Shown here one piece after another: positions 9,413 through 19,726 of a stretch of 64,000 nt of DNA. Position 1 is the first letter of the stretch; every line of letters starts with the position of its first letter. The position numbers were made by a program, and so were the translations under genes. Under the pieces are notes generated by a model that made no database searches, was not told the origin of the DNA, and saw only the letters and a list, made by a program, of their open reading frames with translations. The stretch spans positions 1-64,000 of the forward strand of contig JAJEAV010000026.1 of the NCBI GenBank assembly GCA_022822625.1, in the 5' to 3' direction. This stretch comes from Gammaproteobacteria bacterium. GTDB lineage: Bacteria > Pseudomonadota > Gammaproteobacteria > Arenicellales > Poriferihabitantaceae.

Positions 9413-12400
9413 GCGAAAGTGTCCCGAATAACTTTTGTTGAACTCAATCCGGGAACTTTTTTCAAGGCTTTGCCAAATTTGGGGTAGTTAATCTTCACGC
9501 CATCGTCGAGGTCGATATTGACCTGACGAGTGGCAAGAGGAAAGAGCACTTCATCCTCGTATTCTTTTAACTCCAAAATGATCTTGTTGATTTTTTCGAT
9601 TTCCTTCAGGGCTTGGACCCTTTCGTTTTGATTACTACTAGTTCTGATGCTGATAGCCTCGTGCTGGTTTTTTTGAGATGCGAGCTTTGTTTGGAACTCA
9701 CGTAAATAGTCGTTCAGGATCACGCTGACGGTGTCGGGCTTATAGCGATGAAGGTAGACAAGAGCATTAAAGCTACCTCTAGAGCTTGAAAACATCCAGT
9801 AAATGGGTCGTTTCCTGTAGTACTTCACATGATCAGAATAAAACTCATTGAGAAAGTAAGTGCGCATGTTGAAATTTCTTCTGTCATTAATGTTCAACGC
9901 TTTTTCAACAAATCTCAGATTGTCTTCATAACTTTCCTTGCCAAACGTCACACGCAGAAACTTGTGGAAACGATCAGCAATGTCATCATGAAACCAGTTT
10001 CCGTCTAGCACGGGGATAACGTTGTTTTCATCTGCCATGAATGCAGGTTCAGGTACAAGTTTCAAATAGTCATCAATCGTTTTGCCTTGATCAGCGAGAA
10101 TCAGGCCAGGCTTGTCAAGCGCATAGCGACCAAACATGCAGCCTACTGCATAGGACACCAATTCACGCATAGTGTCGGCCAAAAGCAATTTTTCCAGGTC
10201 CTCTTCACTTCTGTCATCGCCATAACGGTAATGTGGGTTACAGGTCAGAGTAATTTCTCTAAGCGGGACATCCGGAGTCATGTCATTCTGCAACTCGTAA
10301 GCTTCAATAAATAGTTGATTACTTCCTTCTTCTAGTTCTTTCATATGCATAGACATCTTTTGCCAATGCGAACGAAGATTGAAATAAGTCGATCGGAGTG
10401 TCGTTTGGAGAAATTCATCATGAAGAAGAGGGAGAGTATTGAAATCCCAAGATATTTCATAAGAGTCCCAGTCTTTTCTAGCAATCTCGATAAGCGATTG
10501 TGATAATTCACTTATAGGTCCACGGCGATAAGAAATAGCTTCTTTCAATATCGGGAGAGAAGCCACGTTACCAACTTGAAAGTTTAGAGTTGGGTTGATG
10601 ATTTGTAAAAACCGATGAGTTTGCTTAGAGCAAAGATATGCGACGGTCCAAAAATGGTCTTGGACTGCCGGAAATACTGACGAACCACCTACATCAAATA
10701 TTGCCCCAGAGTCAGAATGTCTTACACCAAAGTAAGCGGAGCTAACAAAAGACCATGTTATAGAGGGTAGAAAGTAGAAATCGCAGTTCTGGCTACGTGA
10801 TCTTGCTTTTCCTCCGTTTTCTGTGCCAAATTCGCGGATTTCTTTTCCATCAAATTCCCAGTTTACCAAATATTCATTATTCCCGTACCATTTCCTGAAT
10901 CCGCCACCTTTGTTATAGGGAAACCATTTCTTTTTACTTAGCATGGCTTCACTGCGGTTTGCGAATCCAAAGCCACATTTATCTTGACCAATCTCAAACC
11001 AAAGTCGCAAAAACTGATCGTTATCAGCAGTTGCTAAGCCCTGTTTTACAGGCGAAATTTTCCCAAGTTGTGTAGCATCATGAAATATCTTTCGGATACG
11101 CCCAGTTGTCCAATATGCGATCGGGCTTCCCGGGATTCTCTGGAAATCCGAGCTAGAGGCTCGGTAGAACCAGCCGCAATTGGAGTTTTTGATTGCCTCG
11201 AGTGTCCTAGGACCTTGATTTTCAGACCCTCGAAAATCAGATAACCGTACATAGCTACCCCTAAACTCTGGATAATGTGAATTTCCCACAGTAAAAATAC
11301 AAATTGGTACTGTAGCGCCATCAAAACCAGAGTATTCCAATTGAACTAGAGATGTAATTGTTTTCTTACTGAGAAGTAGTTTTCTCAATTTTGTATGGGT
11401 AGAAATGAACATCCAAACAAATGGAGACATGAAACCTAACTGTCCTTTTTCTATCGTCAATTCTGTATTTCGAACAATGAATGAGGAAAAAAGATCAGAG
11501 CTACTATCCGAATAGTTGCTCTTTAACCACTGAGCCAAACGACCATTCATGTTCCTGCTTCCCATGTATGGTGGATTAGCTATTACCACATGGTATTTAT
11601 TACTGAGGTAGATTGACTGTCGCAAGACCTGAAGAACTTTTTCATGGGTTTTTTGGAATAACACTTCTCCTAGGACATCCTTTGACTCTAAAACATTAAG
11701 AACTTCTGCAGCATCGGTAATCGCTGGGCGGATCAGGGAACCAAAATTATCAGCTTCTTTAAATTGATGTAATGTGATTTGAAGAAAAGGAGAGAATAGT
11801 TCGCGACCGATAAAGTTCATATAGTCATCTAATTCATCTTGCTCAAAATGAATCGGCTCTAATACACAGATGTTGGGTTTAATGCCTTTGCCAAAAAGTT
11901 GGTGGTGCTTCCCACGAGCTTTCATTGTTAAGGCAAAGGCAGCTAATTCTCCAGCACGCTTATCAATCTCAATGCCATATAAATTATTCACGAGGATCTT
12001 TTCAGGAATATCTTGGGGCGAATATCCTTCCTCTTCATACATGGCATAAAGGAGGTCGAATGCATAAGTTAGCATGTGTCCGGAGCCGCATGCAGGATCG
12101 CAAACCCTGATTTCTTCAGGGCTACTAATACATAGATAATCTGTTTCCGGTTGGTCCGACTTTATGTAGTAGTCCATCCGCTCAATCAATCTTGAGTCAG
12201 GGTGATTCAACATCCATAGGCGGCCGAGCGAGTTTTCAACAAGATAACGAACGATCCAGTTCGGGGTAAACAACTGGGTAGCTGTAGGTATATTTTCGGG
12301 ATTGATTTTTTTGTTTTTCTTGAGATCGGCAAATACCTTGTCTTTTTTCTCCGAAATATAATACTGATAAAGCCAACCGATTACTTCGACATTCTGGCAA

Positions 12401-12970
12401 ACATCAGAGGTCATCGCCTCTCGGGTAAACGCAAGATATTGAGTTTCCTGAGAGCAGATCATCGGGAATGAGCAATTCAGTGTAATCATTGATACGCTGG
12501 AACAGAAAAGGCATTGCCTTGCTCCAATAGTTTGAAACGGCAAATAGAAGCATGTGATACGCCTCACTCTGCGGATTGTGACTTGGAATCTTGCCATTTA
12601 GTAGATCAAGGACCTTCTTTCGAATGACTTCATGGACATATTTTTCATCAATATGCCCTGTTTTGGCTACAGCCAAAATTTCAGGAAGGGATTCTCCTGT
12701 AGCAGGTGATACGGATCCTATGTGCGAATATCGATTCTCATCCATGAAGCGTAATGCACAGAAGCGATTGAACCATGTATAAGCCGCTCGCTCCACGACT
12801 TGGTCCACATCATAACGCTCAATTTGATTTTCAAGGCTTTTCACAGCCTTTGCATTTTCTCGTCTAGCTGGACTGTCTTTGTTCAATACAAGGTCAACTT
12901 TAGCGGAGATATCACCAATTAGTCTGTGTCGGGCGTATTGAGCGAACCTCTTTAATTTTGCGGTTTCCAA
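9409..12970 (-). pseudogene. pglX: BREX adenine-specific DNA methyltransferase PglX, split by an apparent 1-nt frameshift near 12436
   Basis: N-terminal ORF 12404-12970 (METAKLKRFAQYARHRLIGDI...DYTELLIPDDLLSGNSI) continues in the next frame as LAFTREAMTSDVCQNVEVIGWLYQYYISEKKDKVF...; methylase motifs VCDPACGSGHMLTYAFDLL and VVIANPPYMGSRNMNG. Span is 3562 nt = 3x1187+1. Confidence 0.9.
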
Positions 12971-12996
12971 CTTGCACTAAATATTTTTGGTAAGTT

Positions 12997-13527
12997 TTAT
13001 GTTGACAGATCAGGCAAGCGGGAGGCCGGCCATTTGGGGAAAAATTTATTCCAGGTTTCCAGATTGACAATTTGACAACTTTGAGCCAATGCTTTTATCC
13101 AACGTTGGGACACAAGCCCTACGGGAAGCTCATGTTCCAGCAGTCTTTCGATCCTTCGATTCACTGCATTGTCAAAATTGATCAGGCAAATATAATGAAT
13201 GGGCTTGTCTACCTTTTGTTCAGCATGCCTGTATAGATAAGAGTCTCGAAATTTTTGTTTGAGATAGTTCTTCAACCACGTGAAGTGTTCCTTTCTCTGT
13301 CTTATTTCGTTGATATTTGTAGCAGTATCCGAATTGTAACTTTCCGGATGGTCATAATTTTTCAGTTCAATATATACATAAGAGTCTACAAATTCGGCAA
13401 CAATATCCACGGCTTTCATTGGCGCTCCATGAAATGTTGGTTTATCCTTGTCCTTTTCATCAAAAACAAATGCTTCTATGGCATCCTCAAATCGTATTTC
13501 GATTCCGCCTGTTTCAACAATAATCAC
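12997..13527 (-). CDS. Small putative PD-(D/E)XK-fold nuclease embedded in the BREX operon
   Basis: 176 aa with AVDIVAEFVDSYVYIELKNY (D-x12-ExK pattern); 4-nt overlap with the upstream ATPase gene. Confidence 0.55.
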   Translation of the reverse strand: MIIVETGGIEIRFEDAIEAFVFDEKDKDKPTFHGAPMKAVDIVAEFVDSYVYIELKNYDHPESYNSDTATNINEIRQRKEHFTWLKNYLKQKFRDSYLYRHAEQKVDKPIHYICLINFDNAVNRRIERLLEHELPVGLVSQRWIKALAQSCQIVNLETWNKFFPKWPASRLPDLST

Positions 13528-14588
13528 TTGCCAAGACCTCCCATATCTTTTGCAATTTTAAGGCCAGTGATTTGCCCATAAGCTTTATCTATTGGATTGA
13601 TGTCAATCGGACTAGTTTCAATCGGAAGATAATTATCGGTTGAGACGACATTAATTTCGGAGGTTTGTGCATCCCGGAATAAATTGTGAAACCGTATATT
13701 ATCCCCCTTGTTTTTATCCATCATAACGTCAAACCAACTGATTAATGCATGGTCGTGAGTTGTCAGAACTATCTGTTGCCCAATTCGAGAAATCTCTAGC
13801 AAAATTTCAACCAAGGGTTTCATCAAGACCGGGTTTAGATTTAAATCTGGCTCATCCCAAAATAGGGTACCGCTGATGCCTGGGCTGATTGCACTGGTTT
13901 CAAGTAGTCGTGAGAGTATTCCGAGCTTGCGGAAACCCTCGGCAATTACATTGGCTGAATATTCGACATTATTCTTCATGAAGGTAACTCGACCACCGCC
14001 ATAAAAGATGAAATGTCCACCGCATATATTTTCAATCTCCTCCATTGCCCATTTTGATTTTTCATGAAGAGCTCCGGGGCGGGCTTTAGGAAGGTCTAGC
14101 AGAATGCTAATATCGTGATAAGTTTGATCAAAAGAAACTTCGAATTTTTCATATAGGCTATTAAATCCTTCCATGAAGGAGATTACTTCTTTAGTTGGTA
14201 TAAATACCGCATCAGTATTTTGCGGATTCTCACCATACTGATTTTCTACCGTCAATAGCTTTGAATTGACATTAAAGGATATTGCGGACTTTTGTCCGCT
14301 CAGCCAATGTATTAGCAAATAAGTTTCATCAACCGCACCTTGCCTACGAAGCTTCCAAACTTTCCCCCCAATCGGCAAAAATAGTTGAAGGAGCCTGGAG
14401 GTCAATAATTTCTGTACATCATCCCTATCTGCTTCAGGCTTGATCTTATTGTGAAGGGCATAGGCGGCTTTGAGTAGATGCGTTTTACCAGTACTGTTTT
14501 CTCCAATAATGATGTTGATATTCGGTGATAGGTCCAGCGTAAGTTTTCTGAAAGCCGTGAAATTTTTAAGTTCAAACTGTTTGATCAT
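13524..14588 (-). CDS. AAA_15/AAA_21-like (SMC/ABC-type) ATPase embedded in the BREX operon
   Basis: IKQFELKNFTAFRKLTLDLSPNINIIIGENSTGKTHLLKA (Walker A), GTLFWDEPDLNLNP (Walker B), VLTTHDHALI (H-loop). Confidence 0.85.
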   Translation of the reverse strand: MIKQFELKNFTAFRKLTLDLSPNINIIIGENSTGKTHLLKAAYALHNKIKPEADRDDVQKLLTSRLLQLFLPIGGKVWKLRRQGAVDETYLLIHWLSGQKSAISFNVNSKLLTVENQYGENPQNTDAVFIPTKEVISFMEGFNSLYEKFEVSFDQTYHDISILLDLPKARPGALHEKSKWAMEEIENICGGHFIFYGGGRVTFMKNNVEYSANVIAEGFRKLGILSRLLETSAISPGISGTLFWDEPDLNLNPVLMKPLVEILLEISRIGQQIVLTTHDHALISWFDVMMDKNKGDNIRFHNLFRDAQTSEINVVSTDNYLPIETSPIDINPIDKAYGQITGLKIAKDMGGLGK

Positions 14589-17500
14589 ATTTGAATCCTT
14601 TTGTTGTCGCGGATTTTATTCAGCAAGATTTCGCGTAAACGCCCCAGAAAGACATCTAAATCTTCTTCATTGGCTATCCATGCTCTATCAAAAGCAGAAT
14701 TTAAATTCACCGAGCTGAATGGAACATATTCATTATTTTCAATGGGTGAGCTTTGTTGATCTGTTGAGGTCAGAAGTGAAAGTAGTTTAGGATACGTTAA
14801 TTCCTCGAATTTTCGGGGCATATCACGAATAGCTGCAATTAAATTCTGATTTTCGATTTCTTCAATAGCTTGGCGAAAATATATCCTGATTTCAGTCTGT
14901 CGCTCATCATCCAGTTGATTGAATTCCTGCATACCACAGAGTTTGTTTTCAAGTCCAGCTACTTTCTGTGTCGCTTCCAATACTTCGTCGTTGATCTGGG
15001 TATCGATATTTTGCTTTAAGCGCCCAGTTATCTGTTTCAGACGTTGCATCCCATTTCCTTTAAAACAATCGGAGGCATTCAACAGGGATTGCAATTCTTC
15101 GACTTCATTACTTTCAATGTAGCTTAGGTTAGACCTTTGGACTTGAGCTATATTTTGGGCATCATCGAATATTACCTTCTGCGAACCGTTCATAAATTTA
15201 AGTATAGGGTCGATCACATCTTCCTTCATGGAAAGCAGGTCATTTTTTTGCTGGAATTCCTCCAAGTACCATGAATAGGGCTTGCCAACAATTTGTCTAA
15301 GGAGTTCGACTATTGGTTCAAGCGTGCATAGAAACGGATATTGAGATTTTTGATCTACATACTGATTTAGCTCATTCAGTTTTGCCTGAAACTTTTCCCC
15401 GGTTTGCCTTCCAAGGGATCTAGCTTCACTGGAATCAGGTTCGGTATCAAAAAAGCCCTGAAAAAAATCTTTAAGGGAGTGGACCTGGGAAGAGGAAAAC
15501 TCAATTTGTGGATCAAGCAAAACATTGCCGTGACCATGAGTATTGCGAAAAGCCTGTTCCAGTTTGTCATTTTCTTCCAGTAGATTGCCATCAATGCGCA
15601 CTTCAACTTTGCTACGCGCACATAGCATGGATAGCGTACAAAGTATCGCCGCATAGTGCCATCCGTATGGCCTTCTTTCAAATTTTTCCAATAAGAATTT
15701 CAGCGTGGTGCGTAGACCTTTGTCACGGTTACTTTGAATAGCCGTCAGCAATTCCGACTCGGTTTCTGTCAGTGATGTGGCATTGTTGCCAATCAACCCT
15801 GAATCGGATGATTGTAGATATTTGGTGATATCGTTTTCGGTATAGATAATGCCACGTAACATACCAAGATTTGTATAGGTGCTGGTTATCAGTTTCTGAA
15901 AGCCGTTGGTCACTCTGGTTTGCGCTTCTCCAGAACCAGGTTCAATGCGCTCACCCGCTACAAATATATTTGCACTACCAATTTGACTCTGAACATGAAT
16001 TTTCAGGTCATTATATCGTGAATGATTTTGTGATCTTTTCTGCTCCAGAATGCGTTCGGTCGTCTCTGCTTGTGTTGCTGAAATATTTTGCCGAACATAT
16101 TTTTCAGTTCGTTTGTATACTGATAGATCATATGCTAGCCTAGCATCAGGAGGCAGGACCACAAGCAAGTCATCAGGATGTTTCGCCGAAAGGTTAGCCA
16201 GCAATTTTTCGTTTCCAGAATCTTCGTGGAATGAGGTGATGATATTTATGCCAAGTTCATGATCTCGTCCATATTGCTGACTATCCAGTTTTCTGGAAAA
16301 TGGATAGTCGCATTTGCTTTTATCATGTCTAATTTTTGATTGCTTGATAATCTGCTGAAAAATAATTTCCTGCAGTTCATTACTGACTTCGGATTGTTCA
16401 ATTTGAGTATTTTTGATTTCCTGCTCTATATCCTTCTCTTCGTTAGTCAGGTATTCATAATGCTCACCATTTCGTTGAATGTAAGTTTGTTGTTCAAGCA
16501 GATTGAGACTTCCTTCAACATTCATACGGAGGGTTGAAATATCCTGATTGAAGTTGTCAATAACTAATACACATAAATTGCGAATAGTTGGCTTCAAGTC
16601 CTCTTTGACATACTTGATTAGAAGTAGTGTTTTCAATAACCGAATTGCTAGTTGATTATCGAGGTTCTTTTCAGATTGAATAATGGCACCTTGAATTTGT
16701 GACTTCAATGCGGAGCGAATTCCCTCAAACATTGAATCAAAAGCTGCAAGTTGACCAATTCCATGTTTCTCAATGTCAATCACTACTTTTTGAAACACGC
16801 TTAACATGGAGCGTTCACCTACCGAACTGTGCTGGCCCTCGAAAGCGTTGTGATCCGATAGAGCCTTGATGCAGGATTGGAAAAGATCAAACTGATAGGG
16901 TACAAACGGATAACTGCTTATAAAGTGATCTTGATCCTGAAAGTTACGATAAGATTTTGAACCATCGACAAAATTAAATAATGTCTTGAAGTTGTTGGAC
17001 TGCCCACAATATAAATCCGTTAGCAAGGTAATGGCTTCATCGGTTTTTACAAGCAGGCGTTTCTGGATTACTTCAGCGACATCGGCACTCGTTAGTTGCA
17101 TGCGATTTGAGAACCGGTCCTGAATTTTTGAAAAATCATTTGCTTGTTTTTTGTCTCTTTCCCCTATAACCTTTTCCATGTCTTCTTGGGCGGTTACAAA
17201 AATCCATGCGCGGCCCTTACATTTGGTGGCAAGACTCTCCGCTATCGTCTGCAGATTAGTCATCAATTTGATGTTGTCAGCTATATATTGACCCACTTCA
17301 TCGACAAAGAAGTTCAGTCGAAAATTAGACTGTTGTTGTTCGATATAGGCATTCACCTGGTTCGCAAAATCCTCGATTGAGACGCTGTATTGCTCTCTGT
17401 ATTTATCGATGATTCCGAAAGCCACGTTTTTATCATCTCCTGTTGTTTGAGAGTAGGCTTTGGCTATGTTATTCGCTTCAAATAGCGCTTGCTCACGACC

Positions 17501-18070
17501 CGTTGTCCAATCAATACCTGCCACTGATCGATAATTTGACTGAAACTGCTCAAAGAGACCTCGCTTATCGAGGTCACGCTCAAATTGTGCAATATGGCCT
17601 TGTTTCCCGTAATAGCCGCACATCTGGTCAAAAACCTTGACAAATACGGCCAGAAGGGCATCGACCTCGAATTTGCTGATAACGTCAGCCTTCTGGTCAA
17701 TATTAAAAAGTATGCTTTTGGACGGTATGTTGACCGCCTTTTGAATTTCTGCTAGTAGAAATTGATTTCCCCCAAGCTTTGGAATGAACAGGTCGAGAGC
17801 CCTGTCGTCATCGACCTGCCGGTTTTCCAGTAATAGTGCCAGCATCTTGAGCAAGTGGGATTTTCCAGATCCGAAGAATCCTGAAATCCAGACGCCATTG
17901 GCACCCTGGAAATTGTTATAGGAATTGAGGAAGGATTCAATACGATTTTCGATCTCATTGGTTAATATATATTCTTCGACCTCGATATGCAGACAGGTTT
18001 CATCGTCAGCTTTGATTACGCCTTCAATTGGGCGACCCACAGATTTATTGAAAATAGATTTAAGTTTCAT
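14585..18070 (-). CDS. brxC: BREX P-loop protein BrxC
   Basis: 1161 aa; MKLKSIFNKSVGRPIEGVIKADDE...GVWISGFFGSGKSHLLKMLALLLEN; follows brxB. Confidence 0.95.
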   Translation of the reverse strand: MKLKSIFNKSVGRPIEGVIKADDETCLHIEVEEYILTNEIENRIESFLNSYNNFQGANGVWISGFFGSGKSHLLKMLALLLENRQVDDDRALDLFIPKLGGNQFLLAEIQKAVNIPSKSILFNIDQKADVISKFEVDALLAVFVKVFDQMCGYYGKQGHIAQFERDLDKRGLFEQFQSNYRSVAGIDWTTGREQALFEANNIAKAYSQTTGDDKNVAFGIIDKYREQYSVSIEDFANQVNAYIEQQQSNFRLNFFVDEVGQYIADNIKLMTNLQTIAESLATKCKGRAWIFVTAQEDMEKVIGERDKKQANDFSKIQDRFSNRMQLTSADVAEVIQKRLLVKTDEAITLLTDLYCGQSNNFKTLFNFVDGSKSYRNFQDQDHFISSYPFVPYQFDLFQSCIKALSDHNAFEGQHSSVGERSMLSVFQKVVIDIEKHGIGQLAAFDSMFEGIRSALKSQIQGAIIQSEKNLDNQLAIRLLKTLLLIKYVKEDLKPTIRNLCVLVIDNFNQDISTLRMNVEGSLNLLEQQTYIQRNGEHYEYLTNEEKDIEQEIKNTQIEQSEVSNELQEIIFQQIIKQSKIRHDKSKCDYPFSRKLDSQQYGRDHELGINIITSFHEDSGNEKLLANLSAKHPDDLLVVLPPDARLAYDLSVYKRTEKYVRQNISATQAETTERILEQKRSQNHSRYNDLKIHVQSQIGSANIFVAGERIEPGSGEAQTRVTNGFQKLITSTYTNLGMLRGIIYTENDITKYLQSSDSGLIGNNATSLTETESELLTAIQSNRDKGLRTTLKFLLEKFERRPYGWHYAAILCTLSMLCARSKVEVRIDGNLLEENDKLEQAFRNTHGHGNVLLDPQIEFSSSQVHSLKDFFQGFFDTEPDSSEARSLGRQTGEKFQAKLNELNQYVDQKSQYPFLCTLEPIVELLRQIVGKPYSWYLEEFQQKNDLLSMKEDVIDPILKFMNGSQKVIFDDAQNIAQVQRSNLSYIESNEVEELQSLLNASDCFKGNGMQRLKQITGRLKQNIDTQINDEVLEATQKVAGLENKLCGMQEFNQLDDERQTEIRIYFRQAIEEIENQNLIAAIRDMPRKFEELTYPKLLSLLTSTDQQSSPIENNEYVPFSSVNLNSAFDRAWIANEEDLDVFLGRLREILLNKIRDNKRIQI

Positions 18071-18082
18071 TTCTTTCCTTCA

Positions 18083-18676
18083 CTACACTTCAAAGTGGAA
18101 GATATTGAATGCACGGTAGTACTTGTCATCCCGAAGTTCCCCAAAAAGTTCCAGTGATGTGCCTGAATCAGAATCATGTGTATATGAACCCGGGAAAAAC
18201 ATTATGGTAGGTTGTGTTTTAGCGGTGCTTTGGAGGTTGTTTAGAACGTTATGTGACCGAATGTATGGAAATACTTCACCAACACCGGTAATAAACAATA
18301 CATCAAATTCCTCGCTCGTTATTTTTGACGCAATTGCAGGTACAAGGTATTCTTCAGAATCCAATACTCCCTGCAGTAATTCCTTTAGATTATTTTTAGA
18401 GATGGAATGCTCTGACTCAATTATCTTGTTCAAGACATTGCGGTTGTCTAGAATTTCGATGGAAAGGTCATACAGATCAATTTCCAAAATTTGAACCCCC
18501 TTTTTTTCAAGTTGGTTAGTCAATTGTTGACGAAGTCGTATAATTTGATTGGCATCTTCTGGCTGGAATGGACAAATAAAAAATGGAACCTCATTACCGA
18601 TCCCTTGCCTAGTAAGAAAACGCTTGCTTGAGATTACCCTTACCAGGTGGTCAAGCATTTCTTTGTTTGGATTCAT
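18083..18676 (-). CDS. brxB: BREX protein BrxB (DUF1788)
   Basis: 197 aa; FFICPFQPEDANQIIRLRQQLTNQLEKKGVQILEIDLYDLSIEIL; FDVLFITGVGEVFPYIRSHNVLNNLQ. Confidence 0.92.
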   Translation of the reverse strand: MNPNKEMLDHLVRVISSKRFLTRQGIGNEVPFFICPFQPEDANQIIRLRQQLTNQLEKKGVQILEIDLYDLSIEILDNRNVLNKIIESEHSISKNNLKELLQGVLDSEEYLVPAIASKITSEEFDVLFITGVGEVFPYIRSHNVLNNLQSTAKTQPTIMFFPGSYTHDSDSGTSLELFGELRDDKYYRAFNIFHFEV

Positions 18677-19299
18677 CGTAATATATTTTTAATATCAGAC
18701 TCGCATACCGGAAAAAACATCATATCTTCAGGATTATTGTGATAAAGCAATTCCAGCAGTTTTCGGCTAAGTATTGGTGGCATGATGTGATTTTGTTTGT
18801 TTAAATATCCCAGTTCTCGTAGCATTTTAAATAAAACCCATCGCAACCTATTGCGGGTATTAATACTTAAAGTATCAAGTTCTGGACTCCATTCCGACTT
18901 TTTATTAAAAAAAGAATCAAAATCCTCATGTTGCAATCTTGATTTCAAGGTGAGGTGATATTCTCTCAAAACCTCAACAGCAAATTCTCCAATAAAGCGG
19001 TATCGACGACAAATAGCGACCCACAATAGATGTGCTTGTTCCTGATGCGAGCTACTTATCAAGAATTTAATTTCATCCATGTTCAGGACTTGCAATCGGG
19101 TTAAAACTTCCTGGCAGATGCGTATACACGCACTCTGCGTCCTGGTCTGCAATAAATTTTCGGCAATAACTTTCTTGCGAACTGCACGATAAGTGCCCAA
19201 ATCCAGATACAGAGCTGCAATACTAACCGACTCGTAGTGCAATAAACTGCCTGCTGTAAATGACATGCTGTATGCAAGAGAGTTTGAACCATTTTTCAT
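18673..19299 (-). CDS. brxA: BREX protein BrxA (DUF1819)
   Basis: 208 aa; YSMSFTAGSLLHYESVSIAALYLDLGTYRAVRKKVIAENLLQTRT; first gene of the BREX operon, 4-nt overlap with brxB. Confidence 0.9.
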   Translation of the reverse strand: MKNGSNSLAYSMSFTAGSLLHYESVSIAALYLDLGTYRAVRKKVIAENLLQTRTQSACIRICQEVLTRLQVLNMDEIKFLISSSHQEQAHLLWVAICRRYRFIGEFAVEVLREYHLTLKSRLQHEDFDSFFNKKSEWSPELDTLSINTRNRLRWVLFKMLRELGYLNKQNHIMPPILSRKLLELLYHNNPEDMMFFPVCESDIKNILR

Positions 19300-19726
19300 C
19301 CTTATAAAATAGATATCTGAAAATATTGACGCATAATTCTATCCTGAGTCAATCCAGCCATGCTCAATAAATCGATCATTTGCCTATATTATTGCAAATT
19401 CGCGACTCAGGATTCGGAATTCAAAATGTGTGATTTCATAATACCAAGCCCCGATAATCGTGCTCTCTGGAAATTGTCCAGAAGTCGAGTTGCAGAGCTT
19501 GGTCAGGAGTTCTTCCATGTGCCGGCCGATGAAATGGGGAACGATGGTCGTTGAGTACTCAGTACTGATTGCAGGCTTTCGATTGCTTGATGGGCCCGAC
19601 TTGAAACACCTACGATAACCGGCATGCGTAGTTGAACATATCAATGGTTGCGCGTCCCACTAATCTTGTGCTTCCCATCTAATAGAATCCGGACATGCCA
19701 AGTGGCCTGAAAAATCCATTGGTATC

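Noticed and set aside
9409-12597. The 1062-aa ORF as an independent, complete methyltransferase with its own N-terminus
   Set aside because: Its first ~45 residues (MARFQVTIRRVRRITCFYLPFQTIG...) are the out-of-frame reading of pglX; the family-like sequence only begins near LAFTREAM.
19384-19644. 86-aa minus-strand ORF upstream of brxA as a BREX regulator
   Set aside because: No recognisable HTH or WYL features; nearby frames read like broken fragments. Possibly decayed sequence, but not supportable.
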